A stretch of DNA of 64,000 nucleotides, taken from positions 62,001 through 126,000 of the forward strand of contig NZ_BBXA01000027.1 in NCBI RefSeq assembly GCF_001014975.1, written 5' to 3'. This DNA is from Novosphingobium sp. MD-1 (GTDB lineage: Bacteria; Pseudomonadota; Alphaproteobacteria; Sphingomonadales; Sphingomonadaceae). The notes under the pieces were generated by a model that ran no database searches, was not told the DNA's origin, and worked only from the letters and a program-made list of their open reading frames with translations. Within the stretch, counting starts at the first letter, position 1. Every line of letters begins with the position of its first letter. Below, one piece after another: positions 9,135-18,187 of the stretch. The position numbers and the translations under genes are program-made.

Positions 9135-9650
9135 TCATTGCGGCTTGCGCAGCTTGACCGCGACGCGGGTGACGATCTGGTCGGCCACTTCGCGCGAAAG
9201 GTTTTCGAGCGCGGTCTGTTCCGCCGCGATCACGGCGTATTCGCTGGAGACCACGTCCAGCCCGGCATCGGCGCCGGCGGTCGCGTCCAGCACGACATCG
9301 CCGCTGGCGAGATCGACCAGCTGGAAACGCGCGCGCAGCGTGCGCCGTTCGCGGGTGACGGTATCGTCGGAAAGGATGCCGAGGCCCTGCAGGCGCTCGT
9401 CCAGCCGCACGTCTAGCCGGTAGCGCGCGCCATCCTTGCCGCCCGCGCCCAGCCGGTCGACCAGCGCGTTGCGCACCAGCCAGCCGGACTGGCCCTGGAT
9501 CGAGGGCACTTCCACCCCGCTCAGCGCCCGCGCCACGGTGCCGCTGCCGCCTCCGGCGTACATCGGGCTGAGCCCGCCGCACCCGGCAAGCAGTGCCGTC
9601 AGCAGCGCGCCGGCCAGCAGCCGGGGGAGGGGAGGCGTGTTACGCGACAA
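9135..9650 (-). CDS. lptE: LPS assembly lipoprotein LptE
   Basis: A 171-residue lipoprotein that partners LptD in the outer-membrane LPS translocon. It has a signal peptide ending in the lipobox LLAGC (Cys at about residue 23), then a small alpha/beta domain (LptE/DUF-type) with the conserved pattern [21 protein letters not shown] near residues 47-65 and [10 protein letters not shown] near 125. Its start overlaps the end of leuS by 11 bases, giving translational coupling in the leuS-lptE-holA operon. Confidence 0.87.
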   Translation of the reverse strand: MSRNTPPLPRLLAGALLTALLAGCGGLSPMYAGGGSGTVARALSGVEVPSIQGQSGWLVRNALVDRLGAGGKDGARYRLDVRLDERLQGLGILSDDTVTRERRTLRARFQLVDLASGDVVLDATAGADAGLDVVSSEYAVIAAEQTALENLSREVADQIVTRVAVKLRKPQ

Positions 9651-12198
9651 GGTTCACCAGCCGATCGGGCACCACGATCACCTTCTTCACTTCCGCCCCG
9701 TCCAGCGCACGCTGCACCTTGTCGCTGGCCAGGGCAAGGCGTTCCAGCTCCTCGCGCGCGGTGCCCTTGGGCACGGTCAGCGTATCGCGCAGCTTGCCCT
9801 TGACCTGCACCGCCACGGTCACCTCGTCATCGACCAGCAGCGCCGGATCGACGGCGGGCCAGGCCGCGTCGGCCACCAGCCCTTCGCCGAAGTGCGCGAA
9901 GGCTTCCTCGGCCAGGTGCGGCATCATCGGCGAAACCAGCAGCAGCAGCGCGCGGATCGCGGCGGAGCGGCTGGCCGAAGGCGCGGCCTTCTCGATCGCG
10001 CCGGTCAGCTCGTAGATGCGCGCCACGGCCTTGTTGAAGCCCAGCGCCTCGATGTCCTGCGCCACGGCCTGCACGGTCTGATGCGCCTTGCGGTCGATGG
10101 CCTTGTCCTCGCCGATGGCCGAAGCGTCGTATTGCGCGAACAGGCGCCACAGCCGCTGGACGAAGCGCGCGCAGCCCTCGATGCCGGCTTCCGACCACGG
10201 CAGGTCGCGCTCGGGCGGGCTGTCGGACAGCATGAACCAGCGAATCGCGTCGGCGCCGTACTGGCCGACGATCTCATCGGGATCGACGACGTTCTTCTTG
10301 GACTTCGACATCTTGATGACGCGGCCGATCTCCACCGGCGCGCCATCCGTCTTCAGTGTAGCACCATCTGCGGTCCGCTCGATTTCAGATGGAGAATAGT
10401 AGGATTCCAGGACGCTCTCGCCCTTGATAACCCCATTCTCATCCTTCTGAACTGAGTGCTTAGCGCGATAATATACTTCGTGCGTCACCATGCCCTGCGT
10501 GAACAGGCTGGCGAAAGGCTCCTTCACGTCCAGCTTGCCGATCCGGGACAGCGCGCGCGTCCAGAAGCGGGCATAGAGCAGGTGCAGGATCGCGTGCTCG
10601 ATCCCGCCGATATACTGCTCCACCGGCATCCACTGGCGGATCTGTTCGGGATCGAACGGACGGTCGGCCGGCTGGCTGGCGAAGCGCAGGAAGTACCATG
10701 ACGAATCGACGAAGGTATCGAGCGTGTCGGTCTCGCGCCGGGCGGGCTTGCCGCATTGCGGGCAATCGACATGCTTCCAGGTGGGATGGCGGACCAGCGG
10801 GTTGCCCGGCGTCTGGAAATCGACATCCTCGGGCAGCGTGACCGGCAGGTGCTTCTTGGGCACCGGCACCACGCCGCAGACTTCGCAATGGATGAACGGG
10901 ATCGGCGTGCCCCAGTAGCGCTGGCGGCTGACGCCCCAGTCGCGCAGGCGCCACACCGTCTTGCCTTCCCCCCAGCCTTCGCTTTCGGCGCGGGCGATCA
11001 CGGCCGCCTTGGCGTCGGCCACGGCCATGCCATCGAGGAAGCCGGAGTTCACCAGCAGCCCATCGCCGGCTTCGGCCTCGCCCGCGAAGGGCTTGCCGGC
11101 ATCGGTCGCGTCCGCCGCGACCACGCGCAGGATCGGCAGGCCATACTTGGTGGCGAAATCGAAGTCGCGCTGGTCATGCCCCGGCACGGCCATGATCGCG
11201 CCGGCGCCGTAATCCATCAGCACGAAGTTCGCGATATAGACCGGCAGGTCCGCGCCCGTGAACGGGTGCTTCGCGGTGATGCCGGTATCGAAGCCCAGCT
11301 TTTCCGCCGTTTCCAGTTCGGCGGCGGTGGTGCCGCCCTGCTTGCACAGCGCGATGAACTCCTGCGCGGCGGTGCTGCCGGCGGCCACGGCCTGTGCTAC
11401 CGGGTGATCGGCGGCGACCGCGACGAAGCTCGCGCCGAAGATCGTGTCCGGGCGCGTGGTATAGACGTCCAGCTTCTCGCCGCTGGAAAGCGTGAAGGCG
11501 AATTGCAGGCCCTGGCTCTTGCCGATCCAGTTTTCCTGCATCAGCCGGACCTTTTCCGGCCAGTTTTCCAGCGTGCCCAGGCCTTCCAGCAGTTCCTCGG
11601 CGAAATCGGTGATCTTGAGGAACCACTGGTTGAGCTTGCGCTTTTCCACCAGCGCGCCCGAACGCCAGCCACGCCCGTCGATTACCTGTTCGTTGGCCAG
11701 CACGGTCTGGTCGACCGGGTCCCAGTTGACCGCCGATTCCTTGCGATAGACCAAGCCGCCTTCGTAGAGATCGAGGAACAGGGCCTGTTCGTGGCCGTAG
11801 TATTCCGGCTCGCAGGTCGCGATCTCGCGGCTCCAGTCGAGCGCGAAGCCCAGGCGCTTCAACTGCGCCTTCATGTTGGCGATGTTGTCGCGCGTCCAGC
11901 CGCCGGGGTGGACGCCCTTTTCCATGGCGGCATTTTCGGCCGGCATCCCGAAGGCGTCCCAGCCCATCGGGTGCAGCACCTCGAAGCCCTTCATCCGCTT
12001 GTAGCGGGCCAGCACGTCGCCCATCGTGTAGTTGCGGACGTGGCCGATGTGGATGCGCCCCGAAGGATAGGGGAACATTTCCAGCACGTAGCTGCGCGGC
12101 TTGTTGCTCGCGTCGTCGGCGCGGAAGCTTTCGCGCTCGTCCCAGACGCGCTGCCAGCGGATATCGGCGGAAGAAGGATCGAAACGGTCTGCAGTCAT
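9640..12198 (-). CDS. leuS: Leucyl-tRNA synthetase
   Basis: A class I aminoacyl-tRNA synthetase of about 852 residues that charges tRNA-Leu in the cytoplasm. The HIGH signature appears as [14 protein letters not shown] near residue 45 and the KMSKS loop as KMSKSKKN near residue 615. Between them lie the CP1 editing insertion and a Cys-rich zinc module (CEVCG ... CPQCGK). The [10 protein letters not shown] start at 12198 is chosen because an upstream in-frame codon at 12234 would add 12 residues not seen in the family. It is the first gene of the leuS-lptE-holA operon. Confidence 0.95.
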   Translation of the reverse strand: MTADRFDPSSADIRWQRVWDERESFRADDASNKPRSYVLEMFPYPSGRIHIGHVRNYTMGDVLARYKRMKGFEVLHPMGWDAFGMPAENAAMEKGVHPGGWTRDNIANMKAQLKRLGFALDWSREIATCEPEYYGHEQALFLDLYEGGLVYRKESAVNWDPVDQTVLANEQVIDGRGWRSGALVEKRKLNQWFLKITDFAEELLEGLGTLENWPEKVRLMQENWIGKSQGLQFAFTLSSGEKLDVYTTRPDTIFGASFVAVAADHPVAQAVAAGSTAAQEFIALCKQGGTTAAELETAEKLGFDTGITAKHPFTGADLPVYIANFVLMDYGAGAIMAVPGHDQRDFDFATKYGLPILRVVAADATDAGKPFAGEAEAGDGLLVNSGFLDGMAVADAKAAVIARAESEGWGEGKTVWRLRDWGVSRQRYWGTPIPFIHCEVCGVVPVPKKHLPVTLPEDVDFQTPGNPLVRHPTWKHVDCPQCGKPARRETDTLDTFVDSSWYFLRFASQPADRPFDPEQIRQWMPVEQYIGGIEHAILHLLYARFWTRALSRIGKLDVKEPFASLFTQGMVTHEVYYRAKHSVQKDENGVIKGESVLESYYSPSEIERTADGATLKTDGAPVEIGRVIKMSKSKKNVVDPDEIVGQYGADAIRWFMLSDSPPERDLPWSEAGIEGCARFVQRLWRLFAQYDASAIGEDKAIDRKAHQTVQAVAQDIEALGFNKAVARIYELTGAIEKAAPSASRSAAIRALLLLVSPMMPHLAEEAFAHFGEGLVADAAWPAVDPALLVDDEVTVAVQVKGKLRDTLTVPKGTAREELERLALASDKVQRALDGAEVKKVIVVPDRLVNLVA

Positions 12199-12245
12199 GC
12201 CCGCTCCTCTAGGGAGCGCGGGGCGCACGTGCAAGGCGCTCTCTG

Positions 12246-12266
12246 CCGGCGGGAGAGCCCCGCCGG
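12246..12266 (-). terminator. GC-rich hairpin after the DUF3576 gene
   Basis: Arms 12246-12253 and 12259-12266 (CCGGCGGG/CCCGCCGG) pair perfectly with a 5-base loop, between the stop of the DUF3576 gene and leuS. No T-run follows on the minus strand, so termination there would be inefficient or Rho-assisted. Confidence 0.45.
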
Positions 12267-12284
12267 TGTTCTAATTTTGCCGCT

Positions 12285-12809
12285 TCAGCCCTTGATCGTC
12301 TGGCGGCGCAGGTCGCGCGCCTTGGTCAGGATCACGTCTTCCAGCTTCTGCACGGTGGCGGCTTGCACCGGCGCATCGACCCATTGGCCGTTTTGCGAAA
12401 CCTGTCGGCTGGCGGCAACGCGCAGGGCATCGGCGCGCAGGTCCTGGTCGAGAATCGACACGGTAACCTTGACGCGTTCGCCGGGGTTCTTCGGGTTGGC
12501 GTACCAGTCGGTCACGATCACGCCGCCGTTGCTGTCGGTCTGCAGCATCGGCATGAACGACAGCGTTTCCAGGCTGGCGCGCCAGAGATAGGCGTTGACG
12601 CCGATCGTCGTAACCTTGCTGGCGGCAAGGTCCAGCTGGGGGCGCTGCTTCTTGTGACCGCAGGCGGACAGCCCGAGCGCCAGCGTGCCGAGCACGGCGC
12701 ATGTGACAAGGACGCGACCGGACGCGAGGCGTTTGGCACGGCGGAATCCAGAGGCGCTGACGGTCACTACACTTCGTCCTTGCTGGCGGGAGGGAAGCGG
12801 CTGGCGCAT
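12285..12809 (-). CDS. DUF3576 domain-containing lipoprotein
   Basis: A short exported lipoprotein. After a basic N-terminus, a hydrophobic segment ends in GLSACG, which looks like a lipobox. The mature part of about 130 residues matches DUF3576, with conserved VNAYLWRASLETLSFMP, DSNGGVIVTDWY and RVKVTVSILDQDLRADALRV blocks. The family is widespread in Alphaproteobacteria, usually just upstream of leuS as here. Its function is not established; an envelope role is inferred. The start could be the ATG at 12809 or a GTG 14 codons downstream. Both keep the signal sequence. Confidence 0.82.
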   Translation of the reverse strand: MRQPLPSRQQGRSVVTVSASGFRRAKRLASGRVLVTCAVLGTLALGLSACGHKKQRPQLDLAASKVTTIGVNAYLWRASLETLSFMPMLQTDSNGGVIVTDWYANPKNPGERVKVTVSILDQDLRADALRVAASRQVSQNGQWVDAPVQAATVQKLEDVILTKARDLRRQTIKG

Positions 12810-13120
12810 CCTTCCGGTCCTGATATGAAGCGCGCTTGCGGCACGCCGGTCCGGGGCCTCTATCACCCCGGCGCCGCGGGCCGCAAGCGCGATGAAACAA
12901 GAGTCCACATAGCAGGCGCGCGGCGTGAACCGGTCCTGAATGTCGCGGGGGTTGTGGACATCGTGCAACAGCTTGCCAACAAGCGGTGCCGGACCCACAT
13001 GGAGACTCGCCTTCGGGCCGTAATGGTTATAAGGACAAACAAAGAGATCGCCTTTGTCACGAGAATCACATATTCCGCGTCAAGGGAGGCTCTACAACAG
13101 GGCTGAGGGACTGTTTCGAG
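12810..13120. other. Divergent intergenic region, no gene seen
   Basis: These 311 bases separate the leftward DUF3576/leuS operon from the rightward membrane-protein gene at 13121, so they should hold two divergent promoters. An AT-richer stretch near 13025-13080 (including TTATAAGG) is the likeliest promoter area for the rightward gene. I found no RNA gene, convincing coding frame or strong hairpin. Confidence 0.4.
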
Positions 13121-13903
13121 ATGACTGGCAGGGTTGACGGCAAAGGCAAAAAGCGCGGCTTGCGCCGTATTTTGCGTGCGCCCCTGCTGATCGGCGCGGC
13201 GGCGTCCGCCGGTCTTCTGATCGCTCCCACTGTCAGCAGCGCTTTCGCGAGCCATTTCGATGCTTCGCCCGTCAGCCTTGCCGCGCGTGGCGGGATCGGC
13301 TCTTTCACGCCGGCCTCGATTGATCCGCGCCTTGCCGCGCAGATCACCGTGCGCGCGTTGTCGAATGGCAAGCTGTTCCGGTTCACGCCCGCTGGCACCG
13401 AAACGCGGCCGGACCGCGCGGTGACCGTGGCGGTTCGCGTGAACGACGATACTTCGCGCGTCGTATCCGTTCGTCAGGCGTTTGCCGCCGCCGCGACCAC
13501 GCTAGGCGCGGCCACCGTGCGGATTGCGCCAACGGCCTATAACTTGGGCCTCGCGCGCGGCTATCAGAGCTTTGCGATCGATGGATCGCAACCGCGCGAA
13601 GCCGCGCGTCTGGAAATGCCCGATTTCCAGGCTTTCAAGCTGTCCGGTCCTGCACCGACGGCACCGGGCCGCCTTTCGCCGCGCCTGGAACTGGACCAGA
13701 AGGAACGTGCCGGGCGCGCGCCACGCACGCTTGAGAACCAGGGTGATTACCAGGTCGATCTGGGCGGCAGCTATCGCCTGACCGGCAATCTCAACGTCAT
13801 GGCAGGCATCCGCTATTCGTCGGAGCGCGATCGCCTGCGTCCCCTCACGGATGGCAAGCAGGATAGCCAGGCTGTCTACGTCGGAACGCAGTTCCACTTC
13901 TGA
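13121..13903 (+). CDS. Putative outer-membrane/periplasmic protein of sphingomonads
   Basis: About 260 residues. A basic N-terminus and hydrophobic segment (LLIGAAASAGLLIAPTVSSAFA) form a signal peptide or anchor at about residues 20-45. The C-terminal 60 residues look like short amphipathic beta strands ending in VYVGTQFHF. A terminal Phe is the usual signal for insertion of outer-membrane beta-barrels by Bam. I do not recognise a named family, and the barrel part looks too small for a classical porin. The ATG at 13121 is chosen over a more upstream in-frame start because the signal sequence begins just after it. It stands alone, with no operon partner. Confidence 0.65.
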   Translation: MTGRVDGKGKKRGLRRILRAPLLIGAAASAGLLIAPTVSSAFASHFDASPVSLAARGGIGSFTPASIDPRLAAQITVRALSNGKLFRFTPAGTETRPDRAVTVAVRVNDDTSRVVSVRQAFAAAATTLGAATVRIAPTAYNLGLARGYQSFAIDGSQPREAARLEMPDFQAFKLSGPAPTAPGRLSPRLELDQKERAGRAPRTLENQGDYQVDLGGSYRLTGNLNVMAGIRYSSERDRLRPLTDGKQDSQAVYVGTQFHF

Positions 13904-13983
13904 TTTCCCGACATCGCCGGTTTCTGCGCATCGGAGGCTTTCCGATGGTGCCGCGTTATTTGCACGTTTCTTCGCGCGTGCAG

Positions 13984-14033
13984 TATTGCTGGCAGCATTA
14001 TGCCGCGATGCAGCAATATATCGCGCTGCAATA
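13984..14033 (+). promoter_or_regulatory. TGC/GCA-rich inverted repeats upstream of phaB (possible PhaR-like operator)
   Basis: Within 50 bases lie TATTGCTG (13984-13991) and its reverse complement CAGCAATA (14011-14018), plus TGCAGC (14009-14014) mirrored by GCTGCA (14025-14030) around an AT-rich core. They sit about 90-135 bases before the phaB start. PhaR repressors of alphaproteobacteria bind TGC-rich sites upstream of PHB genes; linking this site to PhaR is an inference. Confidence 0.4.
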
Positions 14034-14120
14034 ATTGGATTTTGATCCGTAAAGCGCTTGTAGCTCCGCGCCCATATCCTTACGCTTGATGGCGAGAGGG
14101 GCGATTACTGGAGTTTTGAC

Positions 14121-14843
14121 ATGGCGCGTGTTGCAATTGTTACCGGCGGTACTCGGGGTATTGGCGAGGCGATCAGTCTTGCACTCCGGGATCTCGGTTT
14201 TACGGTCGCCGCCAACTATGCCGGCAATGCCGAGAAGGCCAAGGCCTTCACCGACGCCACGGGCATCAAGGCCTATCGCTGGGATGTCGGTGATCATCAG
14301 GCCTGCCTTGACGGGTGCGCGCAAGTGGCCGCGGATTTCGGCTCTGTCGATGTCGTGGTGAACAACGCGGGCGTGACGCGCGACGGCGTGCTGCACAAGA
14401 TGACGTTCGACGACTGGAACGAGGTCATGCGCATCAACCTGGGCGGGTGTTTCAACATGGCCAAGGCGACATTTCCGGGCATGCGCGACCGGGGATGGGG
14501 GCGCATCGTCAACATCGGTTCGATCAACGGGCAGGCCGGGCAGTATGGCCAGGTCAACTATGCCGCGGCCAAGTCCGGCATCCACGGCTTTACCAAGGCG
14601 CTGGCGCAGGAAGGCGCGAAATACGGCGTGACCGTGAACGCGATCGCGCCGGGCTACATCGATACCGACATGGTCGCGGCCGTGCCGCCGGCGGTGCTGG
14701 AAAAGATCGTAGCCAAGATTCCGGTCGGCCGGCTGGGCCATGCCTCCGAAATCGCGCGCGGCGTGGCGTTCCTCTGTTCGGAAGAGGCAGGCTTCGTCAC
14801 CGGATCGACGCTGTCGATCAACGGCGGCCAGCATATGTACTGA
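14121..14843 (+). CDS. phaB: Acetoacetyl-CoA reductase (PhaB/PhbB)
   Basis: A 240-residue short-chain dehydrogenase that reduces acetoacetyl-CoA to (R)-3-hydroxybutyryl-CoA with NADPH, the second step of polyhydroxybutyrate synthesis. It shows the TGGTRGIG cofactor loop near residue 8, NNAG near 86, the catalytic Ser in NIGSINGQ and the YxxxK pair in VNYAAAKSG near 150. The QAGQYGQVNYAAAKSG block and the MTFDDWNEVMRINL segment are characteristic of PhaB rather than FabG. It is monocistronic in the window; no phaA or phaC is adjacent. Confidence 0.9.
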   Translation: MARVAIVTGGTRGIGEAISLALRDLGFTVAANYAGNAEKAKAFTDATGIKAYRWDVGDHQACLDGCAQVAADFGSVDVVVNNAGVTRDGVLHKMTFDDWNEVMRINLGGCFNMAKATFPGMRDRGWGRIVNIGSINGQAGQYGQVNYAAAKSGIHGFTKALAQEGAKYGVTVNAIAPGYIDTDMVAAVPPAVLEKIVAKIPVGRLGHASEIARGVAFLCSEEAGFVTGSTLSINGGQHMY

Positions 14844-14849
14844 TCGCTG

Positions 14850-14875
14850 CACGGGCGGCTTTGCGGCCGCCCGTG
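14850..14875 (+). terminator. Strong hairpin after phaB
   Basis: CACGGGCGGC (14850-14859) pairs perfectly with GCCGCCCGTG (14866-14875) around a 6-base loop, 7 nt after the phaB stop. There is no T-run. It overlaps an alternative GTG start of the next gene, which favours the later start at 14894. Confidence 0.6.
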
Positions 14876-14893
14876 GCGCTGGTAAAACAGGGC

Positions 14894-15145
14894 GTGGCTT
14901 CGCTCTACCATCCTCCCGTCAAGCGCTCGGTGGAAATCGCCGGGCACAAGACCTCGATCAGCCTGGAACCGCTGTTCTGGGAGATGCTTCGCGCCACAGC
15001 GGAGGCGGAAGCGCTGCCGATCAACGCGCTGGTGGCGCGCATCGATGCCGAACGCATCGCCAGCCCCACGCCGCCCGGCCTTGCCAGCGCCATCCGGCTG
15101 TGGCTGGTGGCGCGCGTGGGGATTGGCCTTGCGCATGACGGATAG
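14894..15145 (+). CDS. Ribbon-helix-helix domain protein (RHH_4 family)
   Basis: An 83-residue protein whose first half, RSVEIAGHKTSISLEP followed by FWEMLRATAEAEALPINALVARID, matches the RHH_4 ribbon-helix-helix family: an amino-terminal beta strand then two helices. Such proteins bind DNA as dimers, and in alphaproteobacteria many are uncharacterised. The GTG at 14894 is used because it lies beyond the phaB hairpin; a GTG at 14873 falls inside it. The stop lies 8 bases after the next gene's start, so the two genes are coupled. Its targets are unknown. Confidence 0.75.
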   Translation: MASLYHPPVKRSVEIAGHKTSISLEPLFWEMLRATAEAEALPINALVARIDAERIASPTPPGLASAIRLWLVARVGIGLAHDG

Positions 15146-15443
15146 GCGCGGTCCGCTGGTGCGCGTCGATTTCGAAGCGACCCTGATCGAATGGCGCGGC
15201 CCGGCGCCTTTCGTTTTCGCACCGATTGCCGATCATCATTATGGCGAGATCGCCCACGCGGCGCGTCAGGCGAGCTACGGCTGGGGCGTAGTGCCGGTGG
15301 CGGCCGTGATCGGGACCACGCGCTTCACCACATCGCTCTTTCCGCGCGACGGCGGTTATCTGCTGCCGGTGAAAGTGGCGGTGCAGCGCGCGGAACGCAT
15401 TGGCCCGGGCGCGCGCGTTTCCGCGCGGATCGAGATCGGCTGA
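15135..15443 (+). CDS. DUF1905 domain-containing protein
   Basis: A 102-residue protein matching DUF1905: the pattern FEATLIEWRGPAPFVFAP..D......I..A......GWG.VPV.A.IG.T.F.TSLFP..GGYLLPVK.AVR runs through almost the whole length. Similar proteins are small beta-rich domains of unknown function, sometimes fused to YdeI-like domains. It starts at ATG 15135, overlapping the RHH gene by 11 bases, and its stop is 10 nt from the convergent murA stop. No function is assigned. Confidence 0.8.
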   Translation: MTDRRGPLVRVDFEATLIEWRGPAPFVFAPIADHHYGEIAHAARQASYGWGVVPVAAVIGTTRFTTSLFPRDGGYLLPVKVAVQRAERIGPGARVSARIEIG

Positions 15444-15453
15444 GGCGCCGCGC

Positions 15454-16737
15454 TCAGTCCCCGCCGACGCGTTCCACATCGGCGCCGAGCAGCGCGAACT
15501 TCTCTTCCAGCCGCTCGTAGCCGCGATCGAGGTGGTACAGCCGGTGTACCTGCGTTTCGCCTTCGGCGGCGAGGCCCGCGATCACGAGGCTCATAGAGGC
15601 ACGCAGGTCGGTCGCCATCACTTCGGCGCCGGTCAGCTTGTCGACGCCGTGGACGATCGCGGTGCGGCCCTTGGTCTCGATGCGCGCGCCCATGCGGTTC
15701 AGTTCGGGAACGTGCATGTAGCGGTTTTCGAAGATCGTTTCCGTCAGCACGCTGGAGCCTTCGGCCAGGCACAGCATGGCCATCAGCTGCGCCTGCATGT
15801 CGGTGGCGAAGCCGGGGTAGGGGGCGGTGGAGATGGTCACGGGGCGCAGCGGGCCGTCGGCGGCCACGTGGATGCCGCCCTTGACCGGCTCCACCCGCAC
15901 GCCCGCGTCGCGCAGCGCCTGCACGGTCGCTTCCATGTCCTCGATCCGGGCGCCGGCCAGCGTCACTTCGCCGCCGGTGATCGCAGCGGCGCAGGCATAG
16001 CTGCCCGCTTCGATCCGGTCCGGCATGACCATATAGGTCGCGCCGTGCAGGCGATCGACGCCGTGGATGGTGAGGTCGGACGTGCCGATGCCCTCGATCT
16101 GCGCGCCCATGGCGACGAGCAGGTTGCACAGGTCCACGATTTCCGGTTCGCGCGCGGCGTTGTGCAGCGTGCTTTTGCCCTTGGCGAGCACGGCCGCCAT
16201 GACCGCGTTCTCGGTCGCGCCGACCGAGACCACGGGGAAGCTGTAACGCCCGCCGGGCAGGCCGCCATCGGGGGCGATGGCACGGACGTAGCCGGCGGCG
16301 AGTTCGATCTGCGCACCGAAGGCTTCGAGCGCCTTCAGGTGCAGGTCGATCGGGCGGTTGCCGATGGCGCAGCCGCCGGGCAGCGAAACGGTCGCCTCGC
16401 CGGCGCGGGCCAGCAGCGGGCCGAGCACGAGGATCGAGGCGCGCATCTTGCGCACGAGGTCATAGGGGGCGACCGTGGACGTCAGCCGCGTGGCCTGCAG
16501 CGTCATCACCCGACCGAAGTCTTCGGGCCGCGCACCGGCGATCGACGTCGACGTCCCGAACTGGTTCATCAGGTGCTGAAAGCCGTCGATATCGGCCAGG
16601 CGCGGCAGGTTGCGCAGGGTGACCGGCTCATCCGTCAGCAGCGCGCAAGGCAGCAGGGTCAGCGCCGCGTTCTTCGCGCCGGAGACCGGAACCGTACCCG
16701 AAAGGCGCTTGCCGCCGCGAATGATGATCTTGTCCAT
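15454..16737 (-). CDS. murA: UDP-N-acetylglucosamine 1-carboxyvinyltransferase
   Basis: The first committed step of peptidoglycan synthesis: transfer of enolpyruvate from PEP to UDP-GlcNAc in the cytoplasm. At 427 residues it has the usual length. It carries the substrate-binding VSGAKNAAL near residue 20 and the catalytic cysteine in [12 protein letters not shown] near residue 120, the position attacked by fosfomycin in sensitive enzymes; the Cys is retained. The ATG start gives MDKIIIRGG, typical of the family. It is monocistronic, facing the DUF1905 gene. Confidence 0.95.
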   Translation of the reverse strand: MDKIIIRGGKRLSGTVPVSGAKNAALTLLPCALLTDEPVTLRNLPRLADIDGFQHLMNQFGTSTSIAGARPEDFGRVMTLQATRLTSTVAPYDLVRKMRASILVLGPLLARAGEATVSLPGGCAIGNRPIDLHLKALEAFGAQIELAAGYVRAIAPDGGLPGGRYSFPVVSVGATENAVMAAVLAKGKSTLHNAAREPEIVDLCNLLVAMGAQIEGIGTSDLTIHGVDRLHGATYMVMPDRIEAGSYACAAAITGGEVTLAGARIEDMEATVQALRDAGVRVEPVKGGIHVAADGPLRPVTISTAPYPGFATDMQAQLMAMLCLAEGSSVLTETIFENRYMHVPELNRMGARIETKGRTAIVHGVDKLTGAEVMATDLRASMSLVIAGLAAEGETQVHRLYHLDRGYERLEEKFALLGADVERVGGD

Positions 16738-16773
16738 CGCGGTCGTTTAGCCGGTTTGCCATGGCGCGCAAGA

Positions 16774-16799
16774 GGACGCCGGCGCGAGGCCGGGCGTCC
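16774..16799 (-). terminator. Hairpin between the P450 gene and murA
   Basis: GGACGCC (16774-16780) and GGCGTCC (16793-16799) form a 7-bp stem about 40 nt beyond the P450 stop on the minus strand. There is no clear T-run, so it is a candidate 3' end of the P450 operon and not a textbook terminator. Confidence 0.4.
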
Positions 16800-16837
16800 G
16801 CTTGCGAACCGTTGCCGTTGTGGCGGTTTCGGCCGGT

Positions 16838-18136
16838 TCAGGACGCCTTCCAGCGCAGCGGCAGCGCCTTCAGTCCGCCCACGAAGGTGGAACTTGCCCG
16901 GCGCGGTTCGCCAGCCAGTTCGATGCTGTCGAGTCGGTCCAGCAGGGTTTCGAACAGGATGCGCATTTCCAGCCGGGCAAGATGCAGGCCCAGGCACTGG
17001 TGCGCGCCCGCGCCGAAGGCGATATGGCGATTGGCCTGGCGCGAGGCATCGAACCGGCGCGGGTCCTCGAACCGTTCGGGATCGTGGTTCGCCGCGACGT
17101 AGTTGACCATCAGCCAGTCGCCCTTGGCGATGGCCTGCCCGCCCACTTCGGTATCTTCCGCCGCCGTGCGCATGAAGTGCTGGACGGGCGAGGTCCAGCG
17201 GATCGCTTCCTCGACGATGCCCGCCAGCAGGCCGCGATCGGCCTTCACCCGCGCGAACTGTTCCGGATCGCGCGCCAGCGCCAGCATTGCCCCCGCGGTG
17301 GAGGCCGATGTCGTATCGTGCCCCGCGCTGGCGGTGATGATGTAATAGCCGGCGGTGTCCCGGTCGCTCATCGGCTCGCCATCGATCACCGCGTTGGCGA
17401 TCACGGTGGCGAGGTCGTCGGTCGGGTTGGCGCGGCGATGGCGGGCGAGTCCGGCGAAATAGCCTTCGAAATCCTTCACCGCGCCGGCCACGATCTGCGC
17501 GATCTGTTCGGGCGTCAGGTTCTTGAGGCCCGACTGGCTGAGGTCCTCGTCCTGTCCGCCGAACATCTGCTGGGTCAGCACCAGCATCCGCCCCTCGTCC
17601 TCCTCGGGCACGCCAAGGATCTGCATGACGACGTGCAGCGGATAGGGCGAGGACACCAGCTTGGTGAAATCCCCCTCGCTGCCATGCGCGAGCAGGCGAT
17701 CGACCGTGGCGTTGGCGATCTTGCGGATCTCGCCCTCCAGCTTGACCAGGTTCTTGGGCATGAACCAGTCCTGCGTCAGCCGGCGCAGCTTGGGGTGCTT
17801 GGGCGCGTCGATCTGCACCAGCGATTCGACCAGATGCGGGCTGCCGCCGGTGATCTCCTTGATCAGGGCTTCGCTGGACTTCAGCCCGAACACGCTGGCG
17901 CGCGGGTGGTTGAGGAAGGTCGTGTTGGCCTTGCTGACCTTCATCGCGTCGTCGAAGCGGGTGAGCAGCCAGAACGGATCGTGCGAATCGTCCGGCGCCT
18001 CGATGCGCGCCACCGGCATGTTCGCGCGCAGCCAGTCGAACCGGTCGAGCAGCGGGTCCCACGCGGCATAGGCGTGCGGATCGATCACGGCGCGCGCATA
18101 GTCGGCGGGGGCTACGGGCGTGGTGGTGGAAGCCAT
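16838..18136 (-). CDS. Cytochrome P450
   Basis: A 432-residue soluble bacterial P450 that would hydroxylate an unidentified substrate using electrons from a ferredoxin pair. Visible marks are the I-helix oxygen-activation motif ASAGHDTTSAS near residue 270, the ExxR helix (EEAIRW), and the heme loop FGAGAHQCLGLHLAR with the cysteine ligand near residue 375. It is the last gene of a leftward cluster with an acyl-CoA synthetase, an NTF2-like protein and a PNPOx-like protein, so a lipid, steroid or terpenoid acid is a plausible substrate class, by inference only. No ferredoxin or ferredoxin reductase is nearby. Confidence 0.9.
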   Translation of the reverse strand: MASTTTPVAPADYARAVIDPHAYAAWDPLLDRFDWLRANMPVARIEAPDDSHDPFWLLTRFDDAMKVSKANTTFLNHPRASVFGLKSSEALIKEITGGSPHLVESLVQIDAPKHPKLRRLTQDWFMPKNLVKLEGEIRKIANATVDRLLAHGSEGDFTKLVSSPYPLHVVMQILGVPEEDEGRMLVLTQQMFGGQDEDLSQSGLKNLTPEQIAQIVAGAVKDFEGYFAGLARHRRANPTDDLATVIANAVIDGEPMSDRDTAGYYIITASAGHDTTSASTAGAMLALARDPEQFARVKADRGLLAGIVEEAIRWTSPVQHFMRTAAEDTEVGGQAIAKGDWLMVNYVAANHDPERFEDPRRFDASRQANRHIAFGAGAHQCLGLHLARLEMRILFETLLDRLDSIELAGEPRRASSTFVGGLKALPLRWKAS

Positions 18137-18187
18137 AGGGCGGGTTCCTTGCTTTGTATCCGTCTGCGGGCGATCAGGCGCAGGTGT

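Noticed and set aside
10756..12591. A 611-codon plus-strand frame
   Set aside because: Antisense to leuS and DUF3576; a composition artefact.
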